A stretch of 36,195 nt of DNA, from assembly GCA_017964255.1 (NCBI GenBank), contig JAGCSI010000067.1:1-36195 (forward strand), given 5' to 3'. Positions within the stretch are counted from its first letter, which is position 1. Every line of letters begins with the position of its first letter. The notes beneath the pieces were generated by a model that was not told where the DNA came from, made no database searches, and saw only the letters and a list, made by a program, of their open reading frames with translations. Both the position numbers and the translations under genes were made by a program. Shown piece after piece: positions 7,569-16,346 of the stretch. Origin of the DNA: Bacteroidales bacterium. Lineage in GTDB: Bacteria > Bacteroidota > Bacteroidia > Bacteroidales > WCHB1-69.

Positions 7569-9329
7569 CAGCACCAGTATCGACCCCTTCATCATCACCT
7601 CCTGATTGTCTTTGTTGGTGTATCTGATAATATAATTGTAAGTTACATTCTGCAGGAGTTGGCCATGCACTCTCCCATCCCATCGGAAATCCTTGTCCAC
7701 CGAGGCAAAGACGATACCGCCCCAGCGGTCATAAATGATGATTTCAAAAGTCAGTATTTCAGGCTTTACATAATCATTCAGACTGAGAAAGTCGTTCAGT
7801 CCGTCCGGTGTGCCTGGGGTAATTGTATTGGGGATATAGACGGTAAAATCACAATTAGGAATGGTAAACTGAGCCGAAACGCTGCAGAAATCGTTGCTTC
7901 CGGTAACGGAGTAATCACCAGGCTCGGTCACTTCGATGGTTGGGCCGACAGCGCCATTGTTCCATACATATTCATCCATGTCACCTTGCGCTTCCAAAGT
8001 GGTCGTATGGGTTTCGCAAAAGAATGAGTTAGATGTACTTATGTTCACTTCCGGTTTCAGGATACTCAAGTGCAGGGTCACGATGCTGTCGCAGTTGTTG
8101 GCGGCAGTCAGGGTTTGCTGATAGTCGCCAGAATTGACGTAGCTGGTACCATTCCAATTGTATTGGAAACACGCTGTATCTGAGAATTCTGATTCAAAAC
8201 CAGTGGAAATCAGCACAATGGCGGCAGTGTCGCAGGTGGTTCCACAACATATTCGATAATACATGACCTCCGAGCCCACGAAATCGGCATCGAAATGAAT
8301 TTGTATATTTCCCGTGCCGGTAACGGTAGCAACGGCATGTTCGGGAGTCTGCACTATTTCGGGCAGGACTGTACCTAAGGTGCCGCAGACCGCGTCAATT
8401 TCATCATTGTCCATAGGACTGACGGTTTTGGTATCACCCCGGCAGGCCCTTACCGTATCGGGGTGGGCTTCAATGGGATAGTCCACATGCACCGTCAGGG
8501 TGTCCATGCAGGTGTACATCGGCGAAAAGCTGATATCGTCCAGGGCGAAATCATTGCCAGCGGGTTCCGTGCACTGGTTCAGAATGGTGATAATCGCGGA
8601 TGTGGCATTGCCGCTATTCCATATCTGATAGAACTGGTTCCACTGGGCGGTAGTGGAGGATGCTGTGAAAATACTGCCGATGGTAACACCGTTGATGCTG
8701 AACTGCAAACGTGCCAATTGGTTGGTCTGGTGAGTGGCACCGCCAGACAGAGTAGCCAGCCAGGTGATGAAAATATAATCCGTATTGGGGGCAATGTCAT
8801 ATAATTCCTGCTGCCACACAATCACATTGTTTTGGGAGGCACCGTTCACATACATGCAATGTCCGCTGCCATTGGCGTAGGTATGGTCAATGCAAGGGTA
8901 AGTCCCGAAATTGCTGTGGACATTGGCCGAAGTGGTATTCACGGTATAGGTTCCTTCGGCACCAATGATTCCCCATGAGTTGGAATTGCTGTTCCAATAA
9001 GTATATTGACTGTTAAAGCCCACATTGCCGGATTCAAAATCTCCATTTGAAACAACATTTCCTGAAATGTAGCGTCCAGTGACAATATAATCTGTGGTAA
9101 CAATCGGCGAAACCGTCTGGGTGCTGTCATGCGGATTGGCATAATCAGATTCCGGCTGCCAGGTGTATTCGAAAAGTCCGTGGGCCGAGATGGTGACGGA
9201 TTGCCCTGGCAAAATGGTTGTGTCGCGCGGGGAGATTACCGCACTACAGATATTTTGTGCAGACAATGCCAGTGTGAGAAGCATTATCTGCACAAATAAT
9301 AAGGTTGTTTTTACCTGTAGTCTTCTCAT
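7566..9329 (-). CDS. type IX secreted adhesin-like protein with CHU_C gliding-motility C-terminal domain
   Basis: 587 residues. Signal peptide about 1-24 (MRRLQVKTTLLFVQIMLLTL). Then an Ig/PKD-like strand region (about 30-75), a jelly-roll-like domain (about 80-270, with GDFESGNVGF near its start and NDFALDDISF at its end, typical of carbohydrate-binding modules) and Ig-like repeats including a CDSIVTLHLSI motif. The last roughly 90 residues form a CHU_C/type B sorting domain: VYIPNTITPGTPDGLNDFLS, YDRWGGIVF, WDGRVHGQ. Type B domains direct export through the type IX secretion system and surface attachment. The ATG follows the stop of the GlsB-type gene with no base between. Ligand unknown. 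Confidence 0.9.
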   Translation of the reverse strand: MRRLQVKTTLLFVQIMLLTLALSAQNICSAVISPRDTTILPGQSVTISAHGLFEYTWQPESDYANPHDSTQTVSPIVTTDYIVTGRYISGNVVSNGDFESGNVGFNSQYTYWNSNSNSWGIIGAEGTYTVNTTSANVHSNFGTYPCIDHTYANGSGHCMYVNGASQNNVIVWQQELYDIAPNTDYIFITWLATLSGGATHQTNQLARLQFSINGVTIGSIFTASSTTAQWNQFYQIWNSGNATSAIITILNQCTEPAGNDFALDDISFSPMYTCMDTLTVHVDYPIEAHPDTVRACRGDTKTVSPMDNDEIDAVCGTLGTVLPEIVQTPEHAVATVTGTGNIQIHFDADFVGSEVMYYRICCGTTCDTAAIVLISTGFESEFSDTACFQYNWNGTSYVNSGDYQQTLTAANNCDSIVTLHLSILKPEVNISTSNSFFCETHTTTLEAQGDMDEYVWNNGAVGPTIEVTEPGDYSVTGSNDFCSVSAQFTIPNCDFTVYIPNTITPGTPDGLNDFLSLNDYVKPEILTFEIIIYDRWGGIVFASVDKDFRWDGRVHGQLLQNVTYNYIIRYTNKDNQEVMMKGSILVL

Positions 9330-9578
9330 TTATTTCTTCTTGAACAAAGAAACGACGAAGAGCAGCACAACGGCACCGATGACAGCTACGAGGAGCTCCC
9401 ATACCAGGCCTGAACCTGTCTGGATATTCAGCAGACTCATCAGCCAGCCACCGATGAAACCGCCGATAATACCGATGATGATGTTCCACAGCAGACCGAA
9501 GCCGCCACCACGCATAATCTGACCAGCCAACCAGCCAGCCACTGCGCCAACAAGCAAATAAAGGATAAAATGCCACAT
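9330..9578 (-). CDS. GlsB/YeaQ/YmgE-family small membrane protein
   Basis: 82 residues, almost entirely hydrophobic with three membrane segments. The glycine-rich GAVAGWLAGQIMRGGGFGLL and GIIGGFIGGWL match the GlsB/YeaQ/YmgE (transglycosylase-associated) family, linked in other bacteria to general stress or envelope stress, although the molecular activity is unknown. It has the conserved short basic tail (SLFKKK). A strong promoter sits upstream at 9615-9645. It ends exactly where the type IX secreted protein starts (TAAATG), so the two form an operon; why a stress membrane protein is joined to a secreted adhesin is unclear. Confidence 0.93.
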   Translation of the reverse strand: MWHFILYLLVGAVAGWLAGQIMRGGGFGLLWNIIIGIIGGFIGGWLMSLLNIQTGSGLVWELLVAVIGAVVLLFVVSLFKKK

Positions 9579-9614
9579 AATCGTGTAGGTTTTAAGTTAA
9601 ATATAAATTCACGG

Positions 9615-9645
9615 CAAAGATAAATAAATTTTATAAATTGGCAAA
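9615..9645 (-). promoter_or_regulatory. Bacteroidota-type promoter of the GlsB-type gene
   Basis: Minus strand TTTG (9645-9642), a 19-base spacer, then TATCTTTG (9622-9615), an excellent match to TTTG-N19/21-TAnnTTTG. The predicted start near 9608 gives a leader of about 30 bases. Confidence 0.8.
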
Positions 9646-9668
9646 TGATGAGCTTTGAAATTTAATTT

Positions 9669-9796
9669 CGTGAAGACGTGAAGACACTCGCTTCGCTCGT
9701 TCGTTAAGGCGTGAAGACGTAGATAGATCGCGGCCGATGAAAAAACGTCTTGACGAATGCACGCAGTGCATGTCTTAACGCCTTCACGTATAAACG
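9669..9796. repeat. inverted repeats of the cgtgaaggcgttaag type
   Basis: Left part: cgtgaagacgtgaagac and cgttaaggcgtgaagacgt (9702-9720). Right part: acgtcttgacg (9745-9755) and tgtcttaacgccttcacgt (9771-9789), roughly the reverse complements. Inside is a perfect hairpin atgcac-gca-gtgcat (9757-9771). The same word type (acgtcttaacgtctacacg) occurs before the second GAPDH gene at 15014. Confidence 0.75.
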
Positions 9797-9805
9797 ATAA
9801 TTATA

Positions 9806-9837
9806 TTTGCATATATAAAATATTTTTTCTAACTTTG
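9806..9837 (+). promoter_or_regulatory. Bacteroidota-type promoter of the first GAPDH gene
   Basis: TTTG (9806-9809), a 20-base spacer, then TAACTTTG (9830-9837): a full match to the -33/-7 consensus. The start near 9844 leaves a leader of about 40 bases before the ATG at 9883. It probably drives at least GAPDH and the overlapping dikinase gene. Confidence 0.85.
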
Positions 9838-9882
9838 CAGATTAAAATTCATTATTTCAAAAACTACCACAAAACACTGTAA

Positions 9883-10890
9883 ATGACAACTAAAATCGGC
9901 ATTAACGGATTTGGACGAATCGGGAAAATGGTGTTTCGTTTGGCCGAGGGTGACCCCAGCATTGAAATCACTCATATCAACGACAAAATGGACACGCGGC
10001 TGATGGCGCATCTGCTGAAATACGACAGCATCCATGGCCGCTTCAACGCGGATATAGACTTTGACAACGATCATCTGATTGTCAATGGGCGCAAAATATT
10101 GGTGACCAACCAGATGCACCCCGCCGACATTCCTTGGGACCGCACTGGCGTGGAGGTGGTTATTGACTCATCCGGACGATTCAAGACCGCTCCCCTGCTC
10201 CAGCCCCATCTCGGCGGCACGGTGCAGCGGGTCATTCTGAGCTGTCCGCCCGATGACGACAGCATCAACCGCACCATCGTTATGGGTGTGAACCACAATA
10301 CCATACAGGAGGAAGACCGCATCATTTCCAACGCTTCCTGCACCACCAACTGCATCGCGGTGGCCCTGAAAGTTATCAACGACGAATTTGGCATGGTGCG
10401 AGGTTTCATGAATACGGTGCATCCAACGACCAACAATCAAAACCTGCAGGACGGCTATCACTCCGACTACCGTCGGGCGCGTTCGGCCCTGGCCAACATC
10501 ATTCCCACAACCTCCAGTGCTGTGAAAACCACCAAGTTAGTCATCCCTGAGATGACTAACATTTTCGACGGCTTTGCCACCCGCATTCCCATTGTGGACT
10601 GCTCTTTCGTGGAACTGACCGCCGAGCTGCATTCTCAGGTCACTACCCGTGATATCAAGGACGCTTTTTTGCGCCATGCCAACGGCGAGCTGAAACCTTA
10701 TCTCGAATATACCGAAGACCCCATTGTCAGCAGCGACATTACCAACAACCCCCACTCCGCTATCTTTGATGCCATGGCTACCAAAGTCATCGGGGGCAAC
10801 TTCGTCCAGCTGCTCGTTTGGTACGATAATGAATATGGTTACTCATCAAGAATTATAGATCTCATAAAATACATCTACCACTATGAATGA
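9883..10890 (+). CDS. gapA: glyceraldehyde-3-phosphate dehydrogenase, type I
   Basis: 335 residues, the standard length. It catalyses the reversible oxidation and phosphorylation of glyceraldehyde 3-phosphate to 1,3-bisphosphoglycerate with NAD. The Rossmann motif NGFGRIG lies at 8-14; HINDKMD carries the Asp that usually contacts the adenine ribose and favours NAD; the catalytic Cys153 is in NASCTTNC and the paired His180 in TVHPTTNNQ; WYDNEYGYS lies near the C-terminus. The HPTTNNQ segment differs a little from the usual HSYTNDQ. It has its own strong promoter and overlaps the dikinase gene by 8 bases. A second, divergent GAPDH lies about 4 kb downstream, so the cell probably uses the two for different directions or cofactors. 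Confidence 0.95.
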   Translation: MTTKIGINGFGRIGKMVFRLAEGDPSIEITHINDKMDTRLMAHLLKYDSIHGRFNADIDFDNDHLIVNGRKILVTNQMHPADIPWDRTGVEVVIDSSGRFKTAPLLQPHLGGTVQRVILSCPPDDDSINRTIVMGVNHNTIQEEDRIISNASCTTNCIAVALKVINDEFGMVRGFMNTVHPTTNNQNLQDGYHSDYRRARSALANIIPTTSSAVKTTKLVIPEMTNIFDGFATRIPIVDCSFVELTAELHSQVTTRDIKDAFLRHANGELKPYLEYTEDPIVSSDITNNPHSAIFDAMATKVIGGNFVQLLVWYDNEYGYSSRIIDLIKYIYHYE

Positions 10891-13800
10891 AATGATTAAA
10901 TCACAAGCGTTAGAGGCTAATCTCTCGCGCACTCAGAATATCCCCTATACCATTCCTGAACATCATCAATGGTTTATGTCGCTGTCCGACAACTATTGGG
11001 GCATCCATAAACGTATCACCGACTTCTTCAACGAGTATCACCACCCGTTTTCCAATAAAAAAGAGATTGTAAACCAGCTGGTTAGTGTCACCATCTCCGA
11101 TTTCTGGCTCTACAAGGAACTGCCCGAAGAGGATAAGGAGAAAGCATTGCAAATCATCCTGGACCTCTATCAGGAATTGTTACAGAAACAACTGCCCGAT
11201 GATTTGTGCAAACAGTTGATTTACACTTTCTTGGATTTCTTTAACAATGCCTACGATACCCTGGAGGGCACTCATTTCCTCACTGATTATCTGACCATTC
11301 TGGACCAGAATTTCGAGGCCAACAGCTTCAGCTATTTTTACAATGTAGGCCATTTCAAGAAAAAACTGCGCAAAGCTGCCGACAATGAGGCTACCGCTTC
11401 CACGACGGTGGAATTTATGCGCAAACTGCTGCGTGGCAACGTCCAATTTTGGGAGGAAAGCACCCAGATTGAGGCCTGGTACGAGAAAAACCGTGCCAAG
11501 ATGTCGAAGGACTACAGCCAGCAGCTGAGCCATCTGGGCAAAGCCCTCTATGCTGACTATTACGAGAAGATTGACGCAGCGAAATCTTTTGATGAACTGG
11601 CACAATATGCATTCACCTTTGCCGACATCATTGAGGCATACAAGAAGGAAATTGATATTTTCGAGAAGGCGAGCGAACAGTTCTGCTACATATTCTATCT
11701 GCTGCATCTGCCCGGCGTGAAATACCACCGCGAATACTTGCTGATTGAGCTGAACAAGGTTATCAAACGCATCAGCACCGAGTTGGATGAAGAGCAGTGC
11801 ATCGAGTCCATGAACGAACTGTTCTCCCAATTCAACGACTTCAAAGAGAGCCATATCAACATGATTCTGGATTCCATTCTCACTTTGGGAAAGGAAATCA
11901 TCAATACCAAGAACACCAACCTCATTCATTATCTGGAGCGGAAAATCATCGATTTCGGCTTTGTTACGCCTGGCATCACTTACATGACCAACGACTGGGA
12001 ACTGAAGGTGAACCCCTGCCATGTGAAAAATATCCGTGTATGGCTGGAACTGATTGAGTACGACCCGGAAACCATGCAGCGACTGCTGGCCGCCCTGATT
12101 ATCAACCTGAGGGTTGGCGGCATCTTCATTTTCGACACCGACTTCTTCCAAAAAGACATCACCAAGCTGCTGAATGCCAGAATTTCACCTATCTACAAGC
12201 AAACCAAGCAGTTGGCAAGAATATTCCCCGTTTATTTCAACGAAATCGGCGCCGAGGGCGTACTGCGTGATGTGTCCACCAAGATTGACGAGCTATCTCA
12301 CCGCAACGACAAGCTGATTCATTTCCTCAGAAAACAGATTCATACCGAAGGTAACAACTCCCATATTCAGATCACTTTGGATGTGATTTATTTCTGGAAA
12401 GATTTGGATAAGAAGCATTTGGAAAAGATTCTGCCACAAAACGTCTATTCATTGGTCGATCCTGACGGCATCTGGGTGAAAGGTGTCCACGAGGTGCTGA
12501 CCCAGTTGCTGGAGAAGAACAACCTGACAGTGGAAATGCTGATTGAGAAGAAGAAAGACGAAGTGGAGGAAATGATGAAGGAGATTCAGCATGACAACGA
12601 GACCGATATGAAGCGTGTAAGCCTGATTATCGAATTGTATCAGCTGCTGAAAGAAAAATACATCTTCGATTCGACAGACATTATTAATATATTGAAGAAA
12701 TACTACTTCGTAGAGAAGGAAGATATCGACAAGCTGGAGATACTGCTTGAACAAGATGAGCCAGTGGAGACGCTGAAGCATATATTCTCGCTGATGAATA
12801 AACTCAACGACATCATCTTCGATGAAAAGAAGAGCGAAGGCTGGGAAAATGTGTTCTACAAACGTCATATCGCCTTTGGTATTCCTTCGATGTATGGTTA
12901 CTATAAGGAGGTTAAATTTGATGCCTTGGGACTCACCTTCCGTCTGGAGCGCATCGCTTCGGTGCTGGTGAAACGCATCATCATGAATCTCAACACCGAG
13001 TTCTTCACGCTCAAGGTGTTCAAGGAAATCTGCGACATGATCCAGTTGCTGCGCGACGGTCTGAGTCTGGACGGTATCCACGACCAGAGTTTCGACTCCA
13101 ACTTGAAGATGCTGGAATACAGTTTGACTTCAGGATGCTTCACGATTGATCAGTATATCAACATCTTCCAGTTTATGGAAGGCAGCATCAAGGAGATTAT
13201 CAACAACTACTTCATCCGTCCTTACGACACACTTTTGAAGGTGATTATTCCGCAACAATATCCTGAAATCACTGATAAGGTTGAGATGAAGAAAATCATC
13301 GCCCAGAAGTCGGAGATTTTCTACCGCGAGTTGCTGTCATCGGCCTTCATTATCCAGCAGTTGGACAACTTTATGGGCGAGATTCTGAACAATTTGCGCA
13401 AGCAGGTGAATGTGCTGACTCGTGAGGAAGCGCAGAATATCATGACTTACGACCAGAATATGGCCATCAGTCCGCTGTATCAGGAGACGCCTATGATTGA
13501 CAATCAGGTGTTCCTGGGTTCCAAAGCGTATTATCTGAAGAAATTATACCTGAACGATTATCCGGTACCGCCTGGATTCATCATCACCACAGAAGTTTTC
13601 CGACGCATCAAATCCATCCTCAAGGTGGAACCCATCAACAATGAGTTGGACCAGATGATCAAGAGTCATTTGGCTAAAATTGAGGAAATTACAGGATGCA
13701 AATATGGCGATCCGCACAATCCGCTGCTCTTGAGTGTGCGTTCCGGCTCCGCCATTTCGATGCCGGGTGCCATGAACACCTTCCTGAATGTGGGTCTGAA

Positions 13801-14980
13801 CGATGAGATTACCGAGGAATTGAGCAAGCAAGACAACTACGGCTGGACTTCATGGGACTGCTACCGTCGTCTGTTACAGACATGGGGTATGTCGTATGGT
13901 CTGGAGCGTGATGATTTCGACCAGATCATTCTCAACTACAAAAAGAAATACAATGTGGCGCAAAAGATTGGCTTCACGCCTGCCAACATGCGCGAGATTG
14001 CCTTTGCATACAAGCAGTTGCTGATTGACCATAACATTCATTTCGAGGAAGATCCTTTCATGCAGCTGAAGATTGCCATCACTTCGGTGTTTGACTCGTG
14101 GAATTCGCCGCGTGCCGAAGTCTATCGTGAGCACATGCATATCGCCAACGAATGGGGCACTGCCGTCATCGTGCAGAAGATGGTGTTCGGTAACATCCAT
14201 TACGAATCCGGTTCTGGTGTGTTATTTACCCGTGACATCAAGAGCAACCGCTCAGCCATCAACCTGAACGGCGACTTCTCCTTCCTAAGCCAAGGCGAGG
14301 ATATTGTGGGCGGTTTGGTGAACACCCTGCCTATCAGCGAGGCACAACGCGAACGCAGTTATCAGAAGGCACCGTTCTCACTGGAAAGCCACTATCCCGA
14401 CATCTTCAACAAGCTGAAAGAGGTGACCAAGCGCATGATTGAGAACGATGGCTTCATCCATCAGGAGATAGAATTCACTTTTGAAACTGCTGATGCCGAT
14501 GGTTTGTACATACTGCAGACCCGTAACATGGCGGTAGGGGCTGAAAATGGTGTGGAAATCTTTGCCACTCCGAGAGAAGAGATGGAAAAGGTGGGCAGCG
14601 GTATCGGTATCGGAGCCGGCGTGCTGAACGGCATCATCGTTTTCGACAAGGAAGATATTGAACATATCAAGAATATGCCCGACAATGACAAACACATGGT
14701 ATTGGTTCGTCCCGATACCGTACCCGACGATATTGAACTTATCTTCGAATGTGACGGGCTCCTTACCGCTCGCGGTGGAGCCACCTCTCATGCTGCCGTT
14801 ACAGCCTCATCGCTGGGCAAAATCTGCGTGGTCAACTGTGATGCGCTCATGGTCAACGACTTGGAGAAGACCTGCACCATCAACGGCACCAGCTTCAAAC
14901 TCTTCGACGAAATCGCCATCGACGGCAAAAACGGCCTCATTTACAAGGGCAACTACCCGATTAGCGTGGACGAAGGATAA
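10883..14980 (+). CDS. large PPDK-like dikinase lacking the PEP/pyruvate barrel (acceptor unknown)
   Basis: 1365 residues. The C-terminal third is the ATP-binding half of pyruvate phosphate dikinase: GSKAYYLKKL with Lys881, LLSVRSGSAISMPGAMNT with Arg953, FTRDIKSNRS, and QEIEFTFETADADGLYILQT. It is followed by the phosphohistidine domain with TARGGATSHAAVTAS, catalytic His1303, and the closing IDGKNGLIYKG. Normal PPDK or PEP synthase then continues into a PEP/pyruvate-binding TIM barrel; here the protein stops about 60 residues after the His. Residues 1 to about 860 are mainly helical and resemble nothing I recognise. All seen residues for ATP use and His phosphorylation are present, so an active phosphotransferase is likely, but the acceptor is unknown. 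It overlaps gapA by 8 bases (Met4 is an alternative start) and precedes a second GAPDH. Often annotated simply as PPDK, which the missing barrel does not support. Confidence 0.88.
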   Translation: MNEMIKSQALEANLSRTQNIPYTIPEHHQWFMSLSDNYWGIHKRITDFFNEYHHPFSNKKEIVNQLVSVTISDFWLYKELPEEDKEKALQIILDLYQELLQKQLPDDLCKQLIYTFLDFFNNAYDTLEGTHFLTDYLTILDQNFEANSFSYFYNVGHFKKKLRKAADNEATASTTVEFMRKLLRGNVQFWEESTQIEAWYEKNRAKMSKDYSQQLSHLGKALYADYYEKIDAAKSFDELAQYAFTFADIIEAYKKEIDIFEKASEQFCYIFYLLHLPGVKYHREYLLIELNKVIKRISTELDEEQCIESMNELFSQFNDFKESHINMILDSILTLGKEIINTKNTNLIHYLERKIIDFGFVTPGITYMTNDWELKVNPCHVKNIRVWLELIEYDPETMQRLLAALIINLRVGGIFIFDTDFFQKDITKLLNARISPIYKQTKQLARIFPVYFNEIGAEGVLRDVSTKIDELSHRNDKLIHFLRKQIHTEGNNSHIQITLDVIYFWKDLDKKHLEKILPQNVYSLVDPDGIWVKGVHEVLTQLLEKNNLTVEMLIEKKKDEVEEMMKEIQHDNETDMKRVSLIIELYQLLKEKYIFDSTDIINILKKYYFVEKEDIDKLEILLEQDEPVETLKHIFSLMNKLNDIIFDEKKSEGWENVFYKRHIAFGIPSMYGYYKEVKFDALGLTFRLERIASVLVKRIIMNLNTEFFTLKVFKEICDMIQLLRDGLSLDGIHDQSFDSNLKMLEYSLTSGCFTIDQYINIFQFMEGSIKEIINNYFIRPYDTLLKVIIPQQYPEITDKVEMKKIIAQKSEIFYRELLSSAFIIQQLDNFMGEILNNLRKQVNVLTREEAQNIMTYDQNMAISPLYQETPMIDNQVFLGSKAYYLKKLYLNDYPVPPGFIITTEVFRRIKSILKVEPINNELDQMIKSHLAKIEEITGCKYGDPHNPLLLSVRSGSAISMPGAMNTFLNVGLNDEITEELSKQDNYGWTSWDCYRRLLQTWGMSYGLERDDFDQIILNYKKKYNVAQKIGFTPANMREIAFAYKQLLIDHNIHFEEDPFMQLKIAITSVFDSWNSPRAEVYREHMHIANEWGTAVIVQKMVFGNIHYESGSGVLFTRDIKSNRSAINLNGDFSFLSQGEDIVGGLVNTLPISEAQRERSYQKAPFSLESHYPDIFNKLKEVTKRMIENDGFIHQEIEFTFETADADGLYILQTRNMAVGAENGVEIFATPREEMEKVGSGIGIGAGVLNGIIVFDKEDIEHIKNMPDNDKHMVLVRPDTVPDDIELIFECDGLLTARGGATSHAAVTASSLGKICVVNCDALMVNDLEKTCTINGTSFKLFDEIAIDGKNGLIYKGNYPISVDEG

Positions 14981-15013
14981 ACGTGCATTCGTGGAGACGA
15001 ATAATAAAATCCA

Positions 15014-15048
15014 ACGTCTTAACGTCTACACGCCTTAACGCCTAAACG
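15014..15048 (+). repeat. short repeats acgtcttaacg / acgccttaacgcc upstream of the second GAPDH
   Basis: Tandem variants acgtcttaacg, tctacacg, ccttaacgcctaaacg lie in the 112-base gap before the second GAPDH gene and resemble the repeats at 9669-9796 upstream of the first. I see no TAnnTTTG promoter in this gap, so the downstream genes may depend on read-through. Confidence 0.6.
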
Positions 15049-15092
15049 AAAAAAAATTCAATTCAACAAATAAACAATTAAAACAAAACGCT

Positions 15093-16340
15093 ATGATTAA
15101 CATTAATGAAAAGAAGCTCCTGGGTATCAATGGCTCAGGTAGAATTGGCAAACTGACCATCTGGCATCACCTGCTGTCACGCAAGGTTGACGGTCTTGTT
15201 GTTAACGTTGGCCGTGAGGTCGGCAAGCACCTGGAAGACTACATCCAACAGCTGTGCACAGACTCCACTTACGGCAATCTGAGCTATTTCCTCTATGGCC
15301 GCGCTGGCAAACAGGTGGAAGTGAAGATTATTGACCATGACAAGAACATGATTGAGGTGGACGGTTTCCCCATCAAACTTTTGATTACTGAGCGTAATCC
15401 CCGTAACATCAACTGGAAAGCCGAAGGTGTTCGCGTAGTGGTGGACTGCACCGGTAAATTCCTCGATCCCTCACTGCCCGATAACGAAGGCAAAGGCAGC
15501 ATTCTGGGTCACTTGACCGCTGGTGCTGAGCATGTTATCGCCAGTGCGCCTTTCAAAATCAAACAGAGTGATTTCAATGCAGAGAACACTCCTACCCTGA
15601 TTTACGGCATCAACCACCATTGCTTCGATCCCCAGAAACACCACGTGTTGTCAGCTGCCAGCTGCACCACCACTGGTTTGGCTCACATGATTAAACCTCT
15701 GTTGGACAACAAGGAAACTTGCAATGTGTTAACCGCCTCATTGTCAACAGTTCACGCTGCCACCAACACCCAGAATGTATTGGATGGTGTACCGAAAGAA
15801 GGCGCTACCGACTTGAGAAAGAACCGTTCAGTGTTGAACAATATTATTCTTTCCACAACGGGTGCTGCCAAGACTTTGGAGAAAGTAATCCCCGAAACCT
15901 CCAACTTCGGTTTCATGGCCGACTCTATCCGTATCCCCACCCCGACCGTTTCACTGATCGCTTTGAACATCACTTTCAACTCACGTTTGAATGAGAATGG
16001 AGTTCCTTATATTTCAGGTGATTACATTCGCGATATCTACAGAAAAGTATCCGAAAGTGAACAGAAAGGTCTGCTGAAATTCTCTATGCAGCAGAATGTG
16101 TCTATGGATTTGATCGGTATGCCTGCCGCCATCGTGATCGAAGGCAAGGAAATCCACACCAGAACCGGTTTCCTGAAGGTGCCGACTGAAATTCTGACCA
16201 GCATGGGTATGCATGACATTCCTGAAATCAACATTCCCGTCACCCACGCCAAGATTATGGGCTGGTATGACAACGAATTCGGCAGCTACGTATCCTGTCT
16301 GGGCCGGTTGACAGAATATGTGATTTCAAGCATCGATTAA
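15093..16340 (+). CDS. divergent long-form glyceraldehyde-3-phosphate dehydrogenase
   Basis: 415 residues, about 80 longer than the first GAPDH. The fold markers are present: NGSGRIGK near the N-terminus, catalytic Cys191 in SAASCTTTG, paired His221 in STVHAATNTQ, and WYDNEFGSY near the C-terminus. The second strand of the Rossmann fold reads VVNVGREVGKH instead of the usual IND, so the Asp that selects NAD is absent and an Arg/Lys-containing loop follows; this could favour NADP, an inference. Extra residues lie after the first strand and in the middle of the catalytic domain (HTRTGFLKVP region). The ATG follows a run of A-rich sequence. feoAB starts 6 bases after its stop. A role in gluconeogenesis or NADPH supply is possible but not shown. 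Confidence 0.9.
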   Translation: MININEKKLLGINGSGRIGKLTIWHHLLSRKVDGLVVNVGREVGKHLEDYIQQLCTDSTYGNLSYFLYGRAGKQVEVKIIDHDKNMIEVDGFPIKLLITERNPRNINWKAEGVRVVVDCTGKFLDPSLPDNEGKGSILGHLTAGAEHVIASAPFKIKQSDFNAENTPTLIYGINHHCFDPQKHHVLSAASCTTTGLAHMIKPLLDNKETCNVLTASLSTVHAATNTQNVLDGVPKEGATDLRKNRSVLNNIILSTTGAAKTLEKVIPETSNFGFMADSIRIPTPTVSLIALNITFNSRLNENGVPYISGDYIRDIYRKVSESEQKGLLKFSMQQNVSMDLIGMPAAIVIEGKEIHTRTGFLKVPTEILTSMGMHDIPEINIPVTHAKIMGWYDNEFGSYVSCLGRLTEYVISSID

Positions 16341-16346
16341 TAGACT

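Larger units (their letters stand above)
9579..9882. other. divergent gap with two promoters and an inverted-repeat block
   Basis: 304 bases between divergent genes. It holds the minus-strand promoter (9615-9645), a block of CGTGAAGACG / CGTCTTAACGCC repeats in both orientations (9669-9796), and the GAPDH promoter (9806-9837). No gene is supported. Confidence 0.8.

Noticed and set aside
11180-12151. 323-codon frame antisense to the dikinase gene
   Set aside because: Follows codon structure of the plus-strand gene; no domain, no start signals.
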